This document shows, piece by piece, positions 18,780-27,369 of a stretch of DNA of 64,000 bases. The translations under genes were made by a program, and so were the position numbers. The first letter of the stretch is position 1, and the number at the start of each line of letters is the position of its first letter. The notes below the pieces were generated by a model. It was not told the DNA's origin, did no database searches, and worked only from the letters and a program-made list of their open reading frames with translations. This DNA comes from JAIXWP01 sp041391745 (GTDB lineage: Bacteria; Bacteroidota; Bacteroidia; Flavobacteriales_D; Sanyastnellaceae). The stretch lies in assembly GCA_041391745.1 (NCBI GenBank), contig JAWKNK010000002.1, forward strand, positions 1 to 64,000. Direction: 5' to 3'.

Positions 18780-20024
18780 TTAATGATGTTCGTCTTCATG
18801 ATGATGCTCTACAGTTGCATCACCGAAATACAACGCTGCAAGCAACGTAAATACATAAGCCTGAAGGAATGCTACAAGCAATTCGATGAAGAACATGAAC
18901 ACCATGAATAAAACTGATCCTACTCCAACACTGTATCCAGCCACTGCGCTGTTCTGACCGAATAGTAGCACCAAGCTCACAAACGCAAGGATGATGATGT
19001 GACCAGCTGTGATGTTAGCTGTCAAACGGACCATCAATACGATTGGCTTTTGGAAAATACTTACAAATTCGATTGGAACAAGAATGAACTTGATCGGAAG
19101 CGGCACACCAGGAGGCCATAAAATGTGACCCCAGTAATGAGCGTTTCCGTTTATTGTAGTAATGATAAATACAAAAGCTGCAAGAACCAATGTAATACTC
19201 ATTGTTCCTGTGATATTGAATCCTCCAAGGAATGGAATAAGACCCAACATGTTGCTCATCCAAATAAAGAAGAACACAGTAAGCAAGAAAGGAACGAATT
19301 TGTCCGCCTTCTTTTTACCGATTGATGGGATAGCCACCTCATTGCGGATGAAAAGAATGAATGGCTCGAACAAGTTTTGCATTCCCTTAGGAGCCTGACC
19401 TGCTCTTTTCTTATAACTGCTTGCGATAGATCTAAAGATGATTACCATCAATAGAATCACTACAAACATTCCGAAAATATTCTTTGTAATAGAAAAGTCC
19501 ATTGCTTTCTCACCATGAGCTGCATGATGCTCTTCTGCGTGCTCTTCGCCATGACCTTCAATAACCATTTCGGTAATCTCTTCTTCAACAACTCCACCGA
19601 TAGTGTCATTGTCCAACACTTGAATCTCCATGTGTTCTTCTACATGCTCCTCGTGACCGTGGCCTCCGGCGATGTAAATGATTTCGTGGTGATTTTCGTA
19701 TGTTGTTCCTGAAGAAGCAGTATAGGGTTTGAAAAGCAATTCTCCGTGCTCATCGAAACCATTCCAAAAATTGCTTGAACTAAAAATATCTAAATGACCT
19801 TCGTTCCAGATAATAACCGGAAGTGGGATATAAAGTCTGCCTCCGAGGTGAATGTGGTGCCCGTCAGAAATGTGGTGCATGATCATATCACCAGGCTTGA
19901 AGCCTTTCTCTTCTTCCTTCTCAACTACACCTTCACCAAAAGCAACAGATGCCAATAACATGGCAGTTAAAAACATCGATATCGTCTTGGTCAAATTTCT
20001 CATACTTTTTGGCACTTTTTGCAT
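18780..20024 (-). CDS. atpB: F0 ATP synthase a subunit
   Basis: About 414 residues from ATG 20024 (ATG 20003, residue 8, is also plausible; both give a signal peptide ending ASVAFGEG). The frame continues to a TTG at 20054, but that codon overlaps the -7 promoter box and is rejected. Unlike the ~270-residue E. coli protein it has a ~150-residue extracytoplasmic N-terminal extension rich in His and Glu (e.g. MIMHHISDGHHIHLGG and GHGEEHAEEHHAAHGE), a known Bacteroidota trait, and a His-rich C-terminus HHHEDEHH. The essential arginine lies in VLMVRLTANITAGH. First gene of the operon atpB-E-F-H-A-G. Confidence 0.95.
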   Translation of the reverse strand: MQKVPKSMRNLTKTISMFLTAMLLASVAFGEGVVEKEEEKGFKPGDMIMHHISDGHHIHLGGRLYIPLPVIIWNEGHLDIFSSSNFWNGFDEHGELLFKPYTASSGTTYENHHEIIYIAGGHGHEEHVEEHMEIQVLDNDTIGGVVEEEITEMVIEGHGEEHAEEHHAAHGEKAMDFSITKNIFGMFVVILLMVIIFRSIASSYKKRAGQAPKGMQNLFEPFILFIRNEVAIPSIGKKKADKFVPFLLTVFFFIWMSNMLGLIPFLGGFNITGTMSITLVLAAFVFIITTINGNAHYWGHILWPPGVPLPIKFILVPIEFVSIFQKPIVLMVRLTANITAGHIIILAFVSLVLLFGQNSAVAGYSVGVGSVLFMVFMFFIELLVAFLQAYVFTLLAALYFGDATVEHHHEDEHH

Positions 20025-20051
20025 GTGGTTACCCCTATGAAAATTGCGCGG

Positions 20052-20059
20052 CAAAAGTA
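20052..20059 (-). promoter_or_regulatory. -7 box of the atp operon
   Basis: On the minus strand this reads TACTTTTG, a full match to TAnnTTTG. It would place the transcript start about 20 bases before ATG 20024. Confidence 0.6.
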
Positions 20060-20189
20060 TGCACGTATTCTCATTAAAAAAGCCTTTTTTTAAAAAATAT
20101 TTTTATTTCCCATAACAAGCTGATAATGAAAGATGTAAAATGATGACTTTTGTCACAGTATCGCTTGTACTAAAGGGCCAAATCGACCG

Positions 20190-20639
20190 TTATTTACTCT
20201 TACTATCCATTATTATTGTAACAGGACCATCATTTACCAGCGAGATTTTCATATCCGCACCGAATTGCCCAGTTTTCGTTTGCTTCTCCAATGCCTCGTT
20301 GAACAACACAATAGCCGACTCATATAATGGAATAGCATGCTCCGGACGGGCAGCTTTAATAAATGATGGGCGGTTGCCCTTTTTGGTGTCTGCATGAAGC
20401 GTGAATTGACTCACCAGCAGCACCTCTCCATTCACATCCTTTACACTTCGATTCATCTTGCCCTCCTCATCAGAAAAAATGCGCATTTGTGAAATCTTTC
20501 CTACTAGATATTCAGCATCCTCTAGTGTATCTTCTTGCTCTACTCCAAGTAAAACGAGCAATCCAACTCCAATTTCACTGAAAATTTTTCCATCAATTCT
20601 TAATGCGCATTCTGAAACACGCTGCACCACTGCTCTCAT
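20190..20639 (-). CDS. dtd: D-aminoacyl-tRNA deacylase
   Basis: 149 residues, typical for DTD. It hydrolyses D-amino acids (and Gly) mischarged on tRNA. Starts MRAVVQRVSECALRIDG, has the active-site SQFTL motif (residues ~77-81) and the NRPSFIKAARPE segment with the cis-Gly-Pro-type loop NDGPVTI near the C-terminus. Monocistronic, divergent from the RlpA-like gene with 39 bases between starts. Confidence 0.95.
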   Translation of the reverse strand: MRAVVQRVSECALRIDGKIFSEIGVGLLVLLGVEQEDTLEDAEYLVGKISQMRIFSDEEGKMNRSVKDVNGEVLLVSQFTLHADTKKGNRPSFIKAARPEHAIPLYESAIVLFNEALEKQTKTGQFGADMKISLVNDGPVTIIMDSKSK

Positions 20640-20678
20640 TTCATTATTTTTACTTTACGAATAAAAGAAAAGAATCTG

Positions 20679-21089
20679 ATGAAATGTAAGACCATAATAA
20701 AATCTCTTTTTATCTTACCTATTATCATCTTCATGAACGTCGCTGCTATGGCGCAAGAAACGGGTACAGCGAGTTACTACGCCAATAAATTTGAAGGTCG
20801 CAAAACTGCGAGTGGCGAAATTTTTCGTCAAGACAGTCTCACAGCAGCGCACAAGACTTTGCCATTGGGAACTTATGTTCGGGTAACCAATCTCTCCAAT
20901 GATAGCATTGTAATTGTAAAAATCAATGACAGATTGCCCAAGTCTTCTAAGCGATGTATTGACCTTTCAAGAAGAGCAGCGAATCAATTAAATTTTATAA
21001 AAAAAGGACTGACCAAGGTTGAAATTTCCATGATAGTGGATGACCCATCTAAAGATGAAGAGCAAATTAATATGATAGAAGAGAATTAG
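20679..21089 (+). CDS. RlpA-like double-psi beta-barrel protein
   Basis: 136 residues with signal peptide (ending AAMAQ). The mature protein is one RlpA domain: GTASYYANKFEGRKTASGE, LPLGTYVRVTNL and VKINDRLPKS, with the catalytic-type Asp in NDR. RlpA proteins are septal lytic transglycosylases acting on naked glycan strands. There is no SPOR domain and no lipobox, so septal targeting is uncertain. Confidence 0.88.
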   Translation: MKCKTIIKSLFILPIIIFMNVAAMAQETGTASYYANKFEGRKTASGEIFRQDSLTAAHKTLPLGTYVRVTNLSNDSIVIVKINDRLPKSSKRCIDLSRRAANQLNFIKKGLTKVEISMIVDDPSKDEEQINMIEEN

Positions 21090-21095
21090 ATAGCT

Positions 21096-21103
21096 TATCT
21101 TTG
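21096..21103 (+). promoter_or_regulatory. -7 box of the DEAD-box helicase gene
   Basis: TATCTTTG, full match to TAnnTTTG, 59 bases before the ATG at 21162. The implied leader of about 50 bases contains a perfect inverted repeat (21118-21137). Confidence 0.6.
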
Positions 21104-21117
21104 TATTTGGATGCAGT

Positions 21118-21137
21118 TTGAAATAACGTAATTTCAA
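21118..21137 (+). other. Inverted repeat in helicase mRNA leader
   Basis: TTGAAAT and ATTTCAA form a perfect 7-bp stem with a 6-base loop (AACGTA), 24 bases before the start codon. No T-run follows, so it is not a terminator; it may affect translation or mRNA stability. Confidence 0.4.
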
Positions 21138-21161
21138 CAATGAAGTATCCGTTTTTTTAAT

Positions 21162-22451
21162 ATGTCATTTTATTCTATGAATCTCGTAGAACCTATCCTC
21201 AAAGCGTTGAAGGAAGAAGGTTATACGAATCCCACTCCTATTCAGGAGCAATCCATTCCAATCATTTTAGAAGGAACAGATTTACTCGGATGTGCGCAAA
21301 CAGGTACCGGTAAAACCGCTGCGTTCGCTATTCCAATTATTCAATTACTTACGTCGAAACCCATCAATACAAAGCGCAGGGCTATAAAAAGTTTGATTGT
21401 TACTCCTACCAGAGAACTTGCCATTCAAATTGGCGACAGTTTTAAAGCTTACGGCAGACACACCTCATTAAAACATGCGGTTATTTTTGGTGGTGTCAAT
21501 CAAAATCCACAAGTTAATCAATTGAGACAAGGTGTAGATATTCTAATAGCTACCCCGGGCAGACTTCTCGACCTCATGAACCAAGGTCATATTAGTTTGA
21601 GAGAAGTTGAAATATTTGTTTTAGATGAAGCAGACCGCATGCTAGACATGGGGTTCATTCATGATGTTAAAAAACTGCTTGTAGCCCTTCCCAAAAGACG
21701 CCAATCGTTATTTTTCTCGGCTACCATGCCTCCAGAAATCGTGAAGCTTTCAAGTTCAATTTTGCATCAGCCCGAAAAGTTAACGGTTACACCAGTGAGT
21801 TCCACAGCTGAGATCATTGATCAACATGTGTATTTTGTAGATAAGGGAAACAAACCTAACCTCTTATTAGAGGTGTTAAAAAACAAAGACATTAAAAGTG
21901 TGCTTGTTTTTGCTCGCACAAAACACGGTGCAGACAAAGTGGTAAAATTCTTGGCAAAATCGAACATTAAAGCAGAGGCTATTCATGGCAACAAAGCACA
22001 AAATGCAAGACAGCGTGCTTTGAATAATTTCAAAGATCGATCAACACGCGTGTTGGTAGCTACTGACATTGCAGCTCGAGGTATTGATGTGGATGAGTTG
22101 AAATATGTCATCAATTATGAAATGCCAAATATTCCAGAAACATATGTTCACCGCATAGGAAGAACTGGAAGAGCAGGAAGCGCAGGAACTGCCTTTTCAT
22201 TTTGCGATGCCGAGGAAAAAGCATATTTGAAAGATATTGAACGATTGATTTCGAAGAAAATTCCAGTCATAGAAAATCACCCCTTTCCTTTATTAATTGA
22301 AAAACCTGTTGAGGTGAAGACAAAAGGAAAGCAGCAACGAGGCGTGCGAACTGCATCCAAAAAAAGCAGTAGTCCACTTCCAAATTCTGAAGGCGGAAAC
22401 AAAAAACCGAAGCGTTGGTTTAAAAAACCTAAGAAGACGGGTGGTCGTTAA
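21162..22451 (+). CDS. DEAD-box RNA helicase (RhlE-like)
   Basis: 429 residues. ATP-dependent RNA unwinding, probably in ribosome assembly or mRNA turnover. All core motifs are present: Q-motif (TNPTPIQEQSIP), I AQTGTGKT, Ia PTRELA, II DEAD, III SAT, V ARGIDV and VI HRIGRTGR. A short basic tail (KKPKRWFKKPKKTGGR) follows the helicase core, as in RhlE types. Independent promoter at 21096. Confidence 0.94.
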   Translation: MSFYSMNLVEPILKALKEEGYTNPTPIQEQSIPIILEGTDLLGCAQTGTGKTAAFAIPIIQLLTSKPINTKRRAIKSLIVTPTRELAIQIGDSFKAYGRHTSLKHAVIFGGVNQNPQVNQLRQGVDILIATPGRLLDLMNQGHISLREVEIFVLDEADRMLDMGFIHDVKKLLVALPKRRQSLFFSATMPPEIVKLSSSILHQPEKLTVTPVSSTAEIIDQHVYFVDKGNKPNLLLEVLKNKDIKSVLVFARTKHGADKVVKFLAKSNIKAEAIHGNKAQNARQRALNNFKDRSTRVLVATDIAARGIDVDELKYVINYEMPNIPETYVHRIGRTGRAGSAGTAFSFCDAEEKAYLKDIERLISKKIPVIENHPFPLLIEKPVEVKTKGKQQRGVRTASKKSSSPLPNSEGGNKKPKRWFKKPKKTGGR

Positions 22452-22468
22452 TTGACTATCTTTCGGCA

Positions 22469-23200
22469 ATGGAAAATTTAGCATTATTCATTTTCCTCGC
22501 ACTTATTGCAGAGATACTCGGAACCGTTGGAGGATTTGGTTCTTCCCTATTTTTTGTACCCATTGCCGGTTACTTCTTAGACTTTCATTCAGTACTAGGA
22601 ATTACGGCAGTGTTTCACCTTACGAGCAACGTTTCAAAAATCGCCATGTTTCGAAATGGAATTGATAAGAAGTTGCTCATCCATCTTGGAATACCCTCTG
22701 TAATTTTAGTGATCATTGGAGCATTATTAAGTTCCTATTTTTCTTCGGATAAATTAGAGTTGAGCCTTGGAATATTTCTGATTATCCTATCCGTTTTCTT
22801 TCTGATAAAAAAAGACTTTGAGTTGAGGCCTACGAATGCCAATGCCATTGCAGGGGGAAGTATATCAGGATTTTTGGCCGGACTCATTGGCACCGGCGGT
22901 GCTGTGCGGGGACTCACACTTACCTCGTTTCGATTGCCCATGGCAGTGTTTATAGCTACGTCCGCATTCATTGATTTGTTTATCGATGCAAGTAGAAGCG
23001 TGGTCTATTTTTTCAACGGCTATATTCATCAACACGATCTGTACCTCATTCCCATCTTATTTGTCGTTAGCATAGTGGGTACGTATATCGGCAAGATTAT
23101 TCTTCGCAGTGTTTCAGAAGATCGATTTCGAATCATCGTTTTGGTGCTTATTTTCATCACCGGTATCATCACGATATATAAATTCTTTATGCATGAGTGA
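22469..23200 (+). CDS. TauE/SafE family permease
   Basis: 243 residues with about eight hydrophobic helices. It has the two family repeats: LGTVGGFGSSLFFVP near the N-terminus and SGFLAGLIGTGGAVRGL in the middle. The family exports or imports small organosulfur or sulfite anions, or other carboxylates; the substrate is not readable. Its last 8 bases overlap the Crp/Fnr gene, so the two are cotranscribed. Confidence 0.88.
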   Translation: MENLALFIFLALIAEILGTVGGFGSSLFFVPIAGYFLDFHSVLGITAVFHLTSNVSKIAMFRNGIDKKLLIHLGIPSVILVIIGALLSSYFSSDKLELSLGIFLIILSVFFLIKKDFELRPTNANAIAGGSISGFLAGLIGTGGAVRGLTLTSFRLPMAVFIATSAFIDLFIDASRSVVYFFNGYIHQHDLYLIPILFVVSIVGTYIGKIILRSVSEDRFRIIVLVLIFITGIITIYKFFMHE

Positions 23201-23768
23201 CCAGAGCCTTCAACATTATATCTCATCTTATTTTGGAGTAGATAAAAAAGATCTTGATACCATCAGTTCGCTCTTCAAAGAAGAAGAATATTCCAAAGGT
23301 GATTTTTATTTAAAGCAAGAAGGAAGGTGTGATAAGTTGAGTTTTATTCATTCTGGTATGTTTCGCATTTACCACACCACCATGAATAAGGAAGTGACTC
23401 AATGGATTTCGACACAAGGTTATTTCATTACAGATCTTTCAAGCCTAATGTTTGAAACACCCGCTCGATGGAGCATTCAAGCCCTTTCCGACACGCAGGT
23501 ATATACCATTTCGAGAGCAGATTATCGAAGAATTGGCAACTTGGTTCCATCGTGGCATGAGTTGGAAAAGCTATTTATAGCCAAATGCTTTACCATACTT
23601 GAGGATCGTATTTTCTCACATCTATCCATGAGTGCTGAGGATCGGTATTTAATGTTCTATGAAAAGAACAAAGAGCTCTTTCATCAAGTGCCGCTGCAAT
23701 ATCTCGCAAGCATGTTGGGCATGACACCTGAAACCTTCAGCAGAATTAGAAAAAAGCAGCTGAAATGA
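23193..23768 (+). CDS. Crp/Fnr family transcriptional regulator
   Basis: 191 residues from ATG 23193; the frame extends upstream to 23109 but that portion lies within the permease gene and is unlike any regulator N-terminus. Residues ~15-120 form a cyclic-nucleotide-binding-type jelly roll (YSKGDFYLKQEGRCDKLSF); residues ~130-191 form the helix-turn-helix, ending LASMLGMTPETFSRIRKKQL. It has no Cys cluster for an Fe-S centre. Just downstream is an Fnr-like palindrome (23773-23786), suggesting auto- or neighbour regulation. Confidence 0.9.
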   Translation: MSDQSLQHYISSYFGVDKKDLDTISSLFKEEEYSKGDFYLKQEGRCDKLSFIHSGMFRIYHTTMNKEVTQWISTQGYFITDLSSLMFETPARWSIQALSDTQVYTISRADYRRIGNLVPSWHELEKLFIAKCFTILEDRIFSHLSMSAEDRYLMFYEKNKELFHQVPLQYLASMLGMTPETFSRIRKKQLK

Positions 23769-23772
23769 TTTC

Positions 23773-23786
23773 TTGACAAATGTCAA
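23773..23786. promoter_or_regulatory. Crp/Fnr-like palindromic operator
   Basis: TTGAC-AAAT-GTCAA is a perfect inverted repeat close to the Fnr consensus TTGAT-N4-ATCAA. It sits 5 bases after the stop of the Crp/Fnr gene and 54 bases before the SRPBCC start. A second palindrome, TGACGTCA, is at 23803-23810. Confidence 0.5.
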
Positions 23787-23839
23787 GAGCAATCGATAGG
23801 GATGACGTCAACCTTTGTGGTGTACAAAAAACAAACACC

Positions 23840-24277
23840 ATGAAACATCAAATTAGCACTGAAATTGAGATCAACGCTTCTATCGAAAAAGTATGGAATG
23901 CACTTACATCTTTCGACACTTTTCCTAACTGGAATCCATTTATAAAATCAATTACCGGGAATGTTGCAGTAGGAAATACCATAGAAGTGGTATTACATCC
24001 TCCTGGCGGTTCTGCTATGAAAATGAAGCCTACAGTAGAGATTTTTGAAAGAGAAAAGGTTTTCCAATGGCATGGTCATTTAGGTATCAATGGCATTTTT
24101 GATGGTCAGCATCGCTTTGAATTGGTAGCACTTTCAGAGGGCAAAACCAAGCTCATTCACTCTGAAAAATTCAAAGGAATATTAGTAAGACCATTAAAGA
24201 AAATGCTAGACGGCAAAACCAAGGATGGATTTGAAATGATGAATCTGGCATTAAAAGCCCATTTGGAGCGCGTTTAA
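23840..24277 (+). CDS. SRPBCC (START-like) domain protein
   Basis: 145 residues from ATG 23840 (upstream frame to 23780 rejected because it covers the palindromic sites and lacks family similarity). Classic polyketide-cyclase/START-like pattern: EIEINASIEKVWNALTSFD, FPNWNPFI and the long C-terminal helix FEMMNLALKAHLERV. The fold binds hydrophobic ligands; the ligand is unknown. Probably controlled by the preceding Crp/Fnr protein. Its stop overlaps the convergent gene by 4 bases. Confidence 0.88.
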   Translation: MKHQISTEIEINASIEKVWNALTSFDTFPNWNPFIKSITGNVAVGNTIEVVLHPPGGSAMKMKPTVEIFEREKVFQWHGHLGINGIFDGQHRFELVALSEGKTKLIHSEKFKGILVRPLKKMLDGKTKDGFEMMNLALKAHLERV

Positions 24278-24978
24278 ATCTGATCTATGAGTCTTTGAAC
24301 GATTTTTCCTTTCCAGATAACCCAAGTAATTTCATATGCCCCGGCTCCATCACCGCACTCTTGTTTGATGAAGATAACATCATCTTTTGTATAAAATTTA
24401 AAATTGGGATTTTCAGAGCTCGAGTAATTTCCTTCGTGGAATTGCACATTATATAAATCGTCAAACAATGAACTGTCTTGTTGAATCAACTCGCCATTCC
24501 ATCTCAAGTACAAATCAGAAACCGTATAGGATAAGCTGAGAGGTATCTCCAAGCCGTATTGCAAACGAGTCTTGGAAGGCACTTGGGTAGTATCAGCTTT
24601 AACTATAGAAAAAATCAATTCAATACCCTTCCCATCGTATTTCTGAAGACTATCAATAGTTTCAATACTGTATACTGGCACAAATCCAGAAATAAAAAAG
24701 TCGTCAAAACTTGCTATACTACTTTCAATGTCAACATTAGAATATTTGTTTCGAGAAATTTCTACTGGCTTCCAATCTACATTTTCAAAAATAGTATCGT
24801 CCTCAACTGTGCCGACAATTACAGATTCGTATTTCATAAGCGTGTAAATAGAATCCGCAGAAAAAGCAGGCTTGTCATAAACGATTACACTCTTGAGCTT
24901 AACAGTTGCTTCATCTTGCATTTGAGCGCTCATTGATGAGCTGATAATTAAGCCAAGGATTGCTAGTCGTATTTTCAT
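24274..24978 (-). CDS. Secreted protein of unknown function
   Basis: 234 residues with a signal peptide ending SSMSAQ (residue ~19). The beginning (VKLKSVIVYDKPAFSADSIYTL) resembles an SH3-like extracellular segment; the remainder is beta-rich with KQECGDGAGAYEITWVIWKG near the C-terminus. No recognisable catalytic motif, lipobox or T9SS domain. It lies 16 bases after the stop of the T9SS protein gene on the same strand and is probably cotranscribed. Confidence 0.7.
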   Translation of the reverse strand: MKIRLAILGLIISSSMSAQMQDEATVKLKSVIVYDKPAFSADSIYTLMKYESVIVGTVEDDTIFENVDWKPVEISRNKYSNVDIESSIASFDDFFISGFVPVYSIETIDSLQKYDGKGIELIFSIVKADTTQVPSKTRLQYGLEIPLSLSYTVSDLYLRWNGELIQQDSSLFDDLYNVQFHEGNYSSSENPNFKFYTKDDVIFIKQECGDGAGAYEITWVIWKGKIVQRLIDQI

Positions 24979-24994
24979 GATATTAAAAATTCTG

Positions 24995-25872
24995 TTATTC
25001 TAAAACAATCGTAGAAGTCTCGAAATTATCTTTTGTTGAACATTTCACTAAGTAAAATCCTCTTGGTAGATGCGATAAATCCAAAGATTTTTGGAACGCA
25101 GAGCTAAGTATTAAAGTTCCCGATGAGTCAAATATTTCAATCCGTTCAACTGGTTTTTCGATGACTGTATTTAAAATATTTGTTGCAGGATTAGGGTAGC
25201 AACTGAAACTTGGTTTTTCAACTAGCTCATTCAAGCCCACTATAAATTCACACGGTAATGCATTTGGATATTGGTATAGCTCAAAATTATCGTTTGAATA
25301 ACATCGAAATGATCCTGCATCATTACCATCCATTTGTCCGATATAAGTATCAAATTGATGCAAATATCCATTGATTGATCCGATACCTTCTACAATCGTA
25401 TCCAGACCGAAATCAAATTGGGCTTCCCCTTCAATGACCTTGTAATTTCGATTCTCGCCATTAATTGTCTTCACTCCTTCTCCTACAACAGTGAGTTTAA
25501 TATTAGATTGCAACAATTCCGACGGTCCAGACATAAACCACCATTCTCCAACATTCGCATTGAAATTATACAATGTATCCCATTGATGGTTGAATCTGAT
25601 AAAAACCACTCCATCTTCTTCATATGTCAGTTCTGATGTCAAATCACTCGTGATAAAGAACTGGTCAAAAAATAATATTCAAATCTTCGTTTTTGCAATT
25701 TTTGAGCTACTTGATCTCCGACTAAAGAATCTCCTACATAATCTAATAGAACATAGCCTGTGGAGGTCATACTAATAAATGAATAATGCCATTGAGAGCC
25801 ATTTGGACACCAAAATTGACCTGAACCATTTAAGGTTGACAACAATAAAGCAACTAGTAAATAATTTTTCAT
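24995..25872 (-). pseudogene. T9SS-sorted secreted protein, frameshifted in a T-run
   Basis: Two frames make one gene. The 5' part (ATG 25872 to TGA 25639-25641) gives signal peptide MKNYLLVALLLSTLNGSGQ and FWCPNGSQWHYSF, then drifts out of frame. The 3' part (to 24995) continues the fold (DQFFITSDLTSELTYEEDG) and ends in a type A T9SS domain (CYPNPATNIL, IEIFDSSGTLI, PRGFYLVKCS). Adding one T to the six-T run on the minus strand (25667-25672) joins them as YYFFDQFF and gives about 292 residues. Surface or released protein of unknown role. The lesion in a homopolymer suggests a sequencing indel. Confidence 0.8.
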
Positions 25873-25884
25873 ATGTCTAAGATA

Positions 25885-25915
25885 AAAAAAGCCCCGAACA
25901 TGTCGGGGCTTTTTA
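25885..25915 (-). terminator. Rho-independent terminator of ahcY
   Basis: Near-perfect hairpin with stem AAAAAGCCCCGA / TCGGGGCTTTTT around a short ACATG loop, with T-runs on both strands. It lies 20 bases after the ahcY stop. Confidence 0.9.
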
Positions 25916-25935
25916 AAATATTTTAATCCGAGATC

Positions 25936-27255
25936 TTAGTATCTGTAAGCGTCATTTTTGAACGGACCTTCTACTGCTACACCAATATACTTGGCTTGAT
26001 CAGCAGTAAGTGTATCCAATTCTACTCCAATTTTAGCAAGGTGAAGCATTGCTACTTTTTCATCCAAATGCTTGGGAAGTACATACACTTTGTTTTCGTA
26101 GTTGTCGTGGTTCATCCACAATTCCAATTGCGCAAGCGTTTGGTTGGTGAATGAGTTACTCATTACGAATGATGGGTGACCTGTAGCGCAGCCAAGGTTC
26201 ACCAAACGACCTTCAGCAAGTACGATGATGTCTTTGCCATCTACTGTGTACTTATCTACTTGAGGTTTGATAGTATCTTTTGATGCACCGTGATTGTTAT
26301 TCAACCAAGCCATATCGATTTCGTTGTCGAAGTGTCCAATGTTACAAACCACTGCATTGTGCTTCATTGCTTTGAAGTGACGATCTACGATGATGTTGTA
26401 ATTTCCTGTAGCTGTAACGATGATGTCAGCTTCAGGAATAGCGTTGTCCATCTTCTTCACTTCATATCCTTCCATTGCAGCTTGAAGCGCGCAGATTGGA
26501 TCGATTTCAGTTACGATAACACGAACACCAGCGTTGCGAAGAGAATCAGCAGAACCTTTTCCTACGTCGCCATAACCAGCAACAACAGCTACTTTACCAG
26601 CCATCATCAAGTCAGTAGCACGACGAATTGCGTCTACCAAAGATTCGCGGCAACCATATTTGTTGTCGAATTTGCTCTTAGTAACGCTATCATTGATGTT
26701 GATTGCAGGAAGAAGAAGTGTACCGTTTTTCTCACGCTCATACAAGCGCAATACTCCAGTAGTCGTTTCTTCAGAGATTCCACGAATACCTGCAACTAAT
26801 TCAGGATATTTATCAAAAACCATGTTGGTAAGGTCACCACCATCGTCAAGAATCATGTTCAAAGCTTGTCCTTCTGGGAAAGCGTGAAGAGTTTGCTCAA
26901 TACACCAATCGAATTCTTCAGCGTTCATGCCTTTCCAAGCAAAAACTGGAATTCCAGCAGCAGCGATAGCAGCAGCAGCGTGATCTTGAGTCGAGAAAAT
27001 ATTGCAAGAACTCCAAGATACGTCAGCACCAAGTTCTACAAGTGTTTCAATCAAAACAGCTGTTTGAATGGTCATGTGCAAACATCCTGCGATGCGCGCA
27101 CCTTTAAGCGGTTTTGAAGGTCCATACTCTGCTCTAAGAGACATCAAACCTGGCATTTCTGCTTCAGCAAGTTTAATTTCTTTGCGGCCCCATTCAGCGA
27201 GGCTCATGTCTTTAACTTTGTAATTCATCACTTTAGAAGTGGTTGCTGTACTCAT
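25936..27255 (-). CDS. ahcY: S-adenosylhomocysteine hydrolase
   Basis: 439 residues. Splits SAH into adenosine and homocysteine, clearing the by-product of SAM methylation. It has all family marks: GCLHMTIQTAVLIETL, SSCNIFSTQDHAAAAIAA, the NAD-binding GYGDVGKGSADSLR, and the C-terminal DKYTVDGK and FKNDAYRY (tyrosine reaching the neighbouring subunit). Own promoter (27298-27305) and terminator. No SAH riboswitch is evident in the short leader. Confidence 0.97.
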   Translation of the reverse strand: MSTATTSKVMNYKVKDMSLAEWGRKEIKLAEAEMPGLMSLRAEYGPSKPLKGARIAGCLHMTIQTAVLIETLVELGADVSWSSCNIFSTQDHAAAAIAAAGIPVFAWKGMNAEEFDWCIEQTLHAFPEGQALNMILDDGGDLTNMVFDKYPELVAGIRGISEETTTGVLRLYEREKNGTLLLPAININDSVTKSKFDNKYGCRESLVDAIRRATDLMMAGKVAVVAGYGDVGKGSADSLRNAGVRVIVTEIDPICALQAAMEGYEVKKMDNAIPEADIIVTATGNYNIIVDRHFKAMKHNAVVCNIGHFDNEIDMAWLNNNHGASKDTIKPQVDKYTVDGKDIIVLAEGRLVNLGCATGHPSFVMSNSFTNQTLAQLELWMNHDNYENKVYVLPKHLDEKVAMLHLAKIGVELDTLTADQAKYIGVAVEGPFKNDAYRY

Positions 27256-27297
27256 GTTATTCTATTAATTTTTAAATAATCGTTTGAAAACGAGGTG

Positions 27298-27305
27298 CAA
27301 AGGTA
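27298..27305 (-). promoter_or_regulatory. -7 box of ahcY
   Basis: Minus strand reads TACCTTTG, full match to TAnnTTTG, followed by GCAC as at the tig promoter. It lies 43 bases before the ahcY start. Confidence 0.65.
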
Positions 27306-27369
27306 CAAAAAAATGTGATTTGTTTGTTCGTTACTTTCATCATACACTTGCCACCCTATAAATGTTCTA

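Noticed and set aside
23109..23192. N-terminal extension of the Crp/Fnr regulator
   Set aside because: It lies inside the TauE/SafE gene and matches no regulator; ATG 23193 gives a normal family start.
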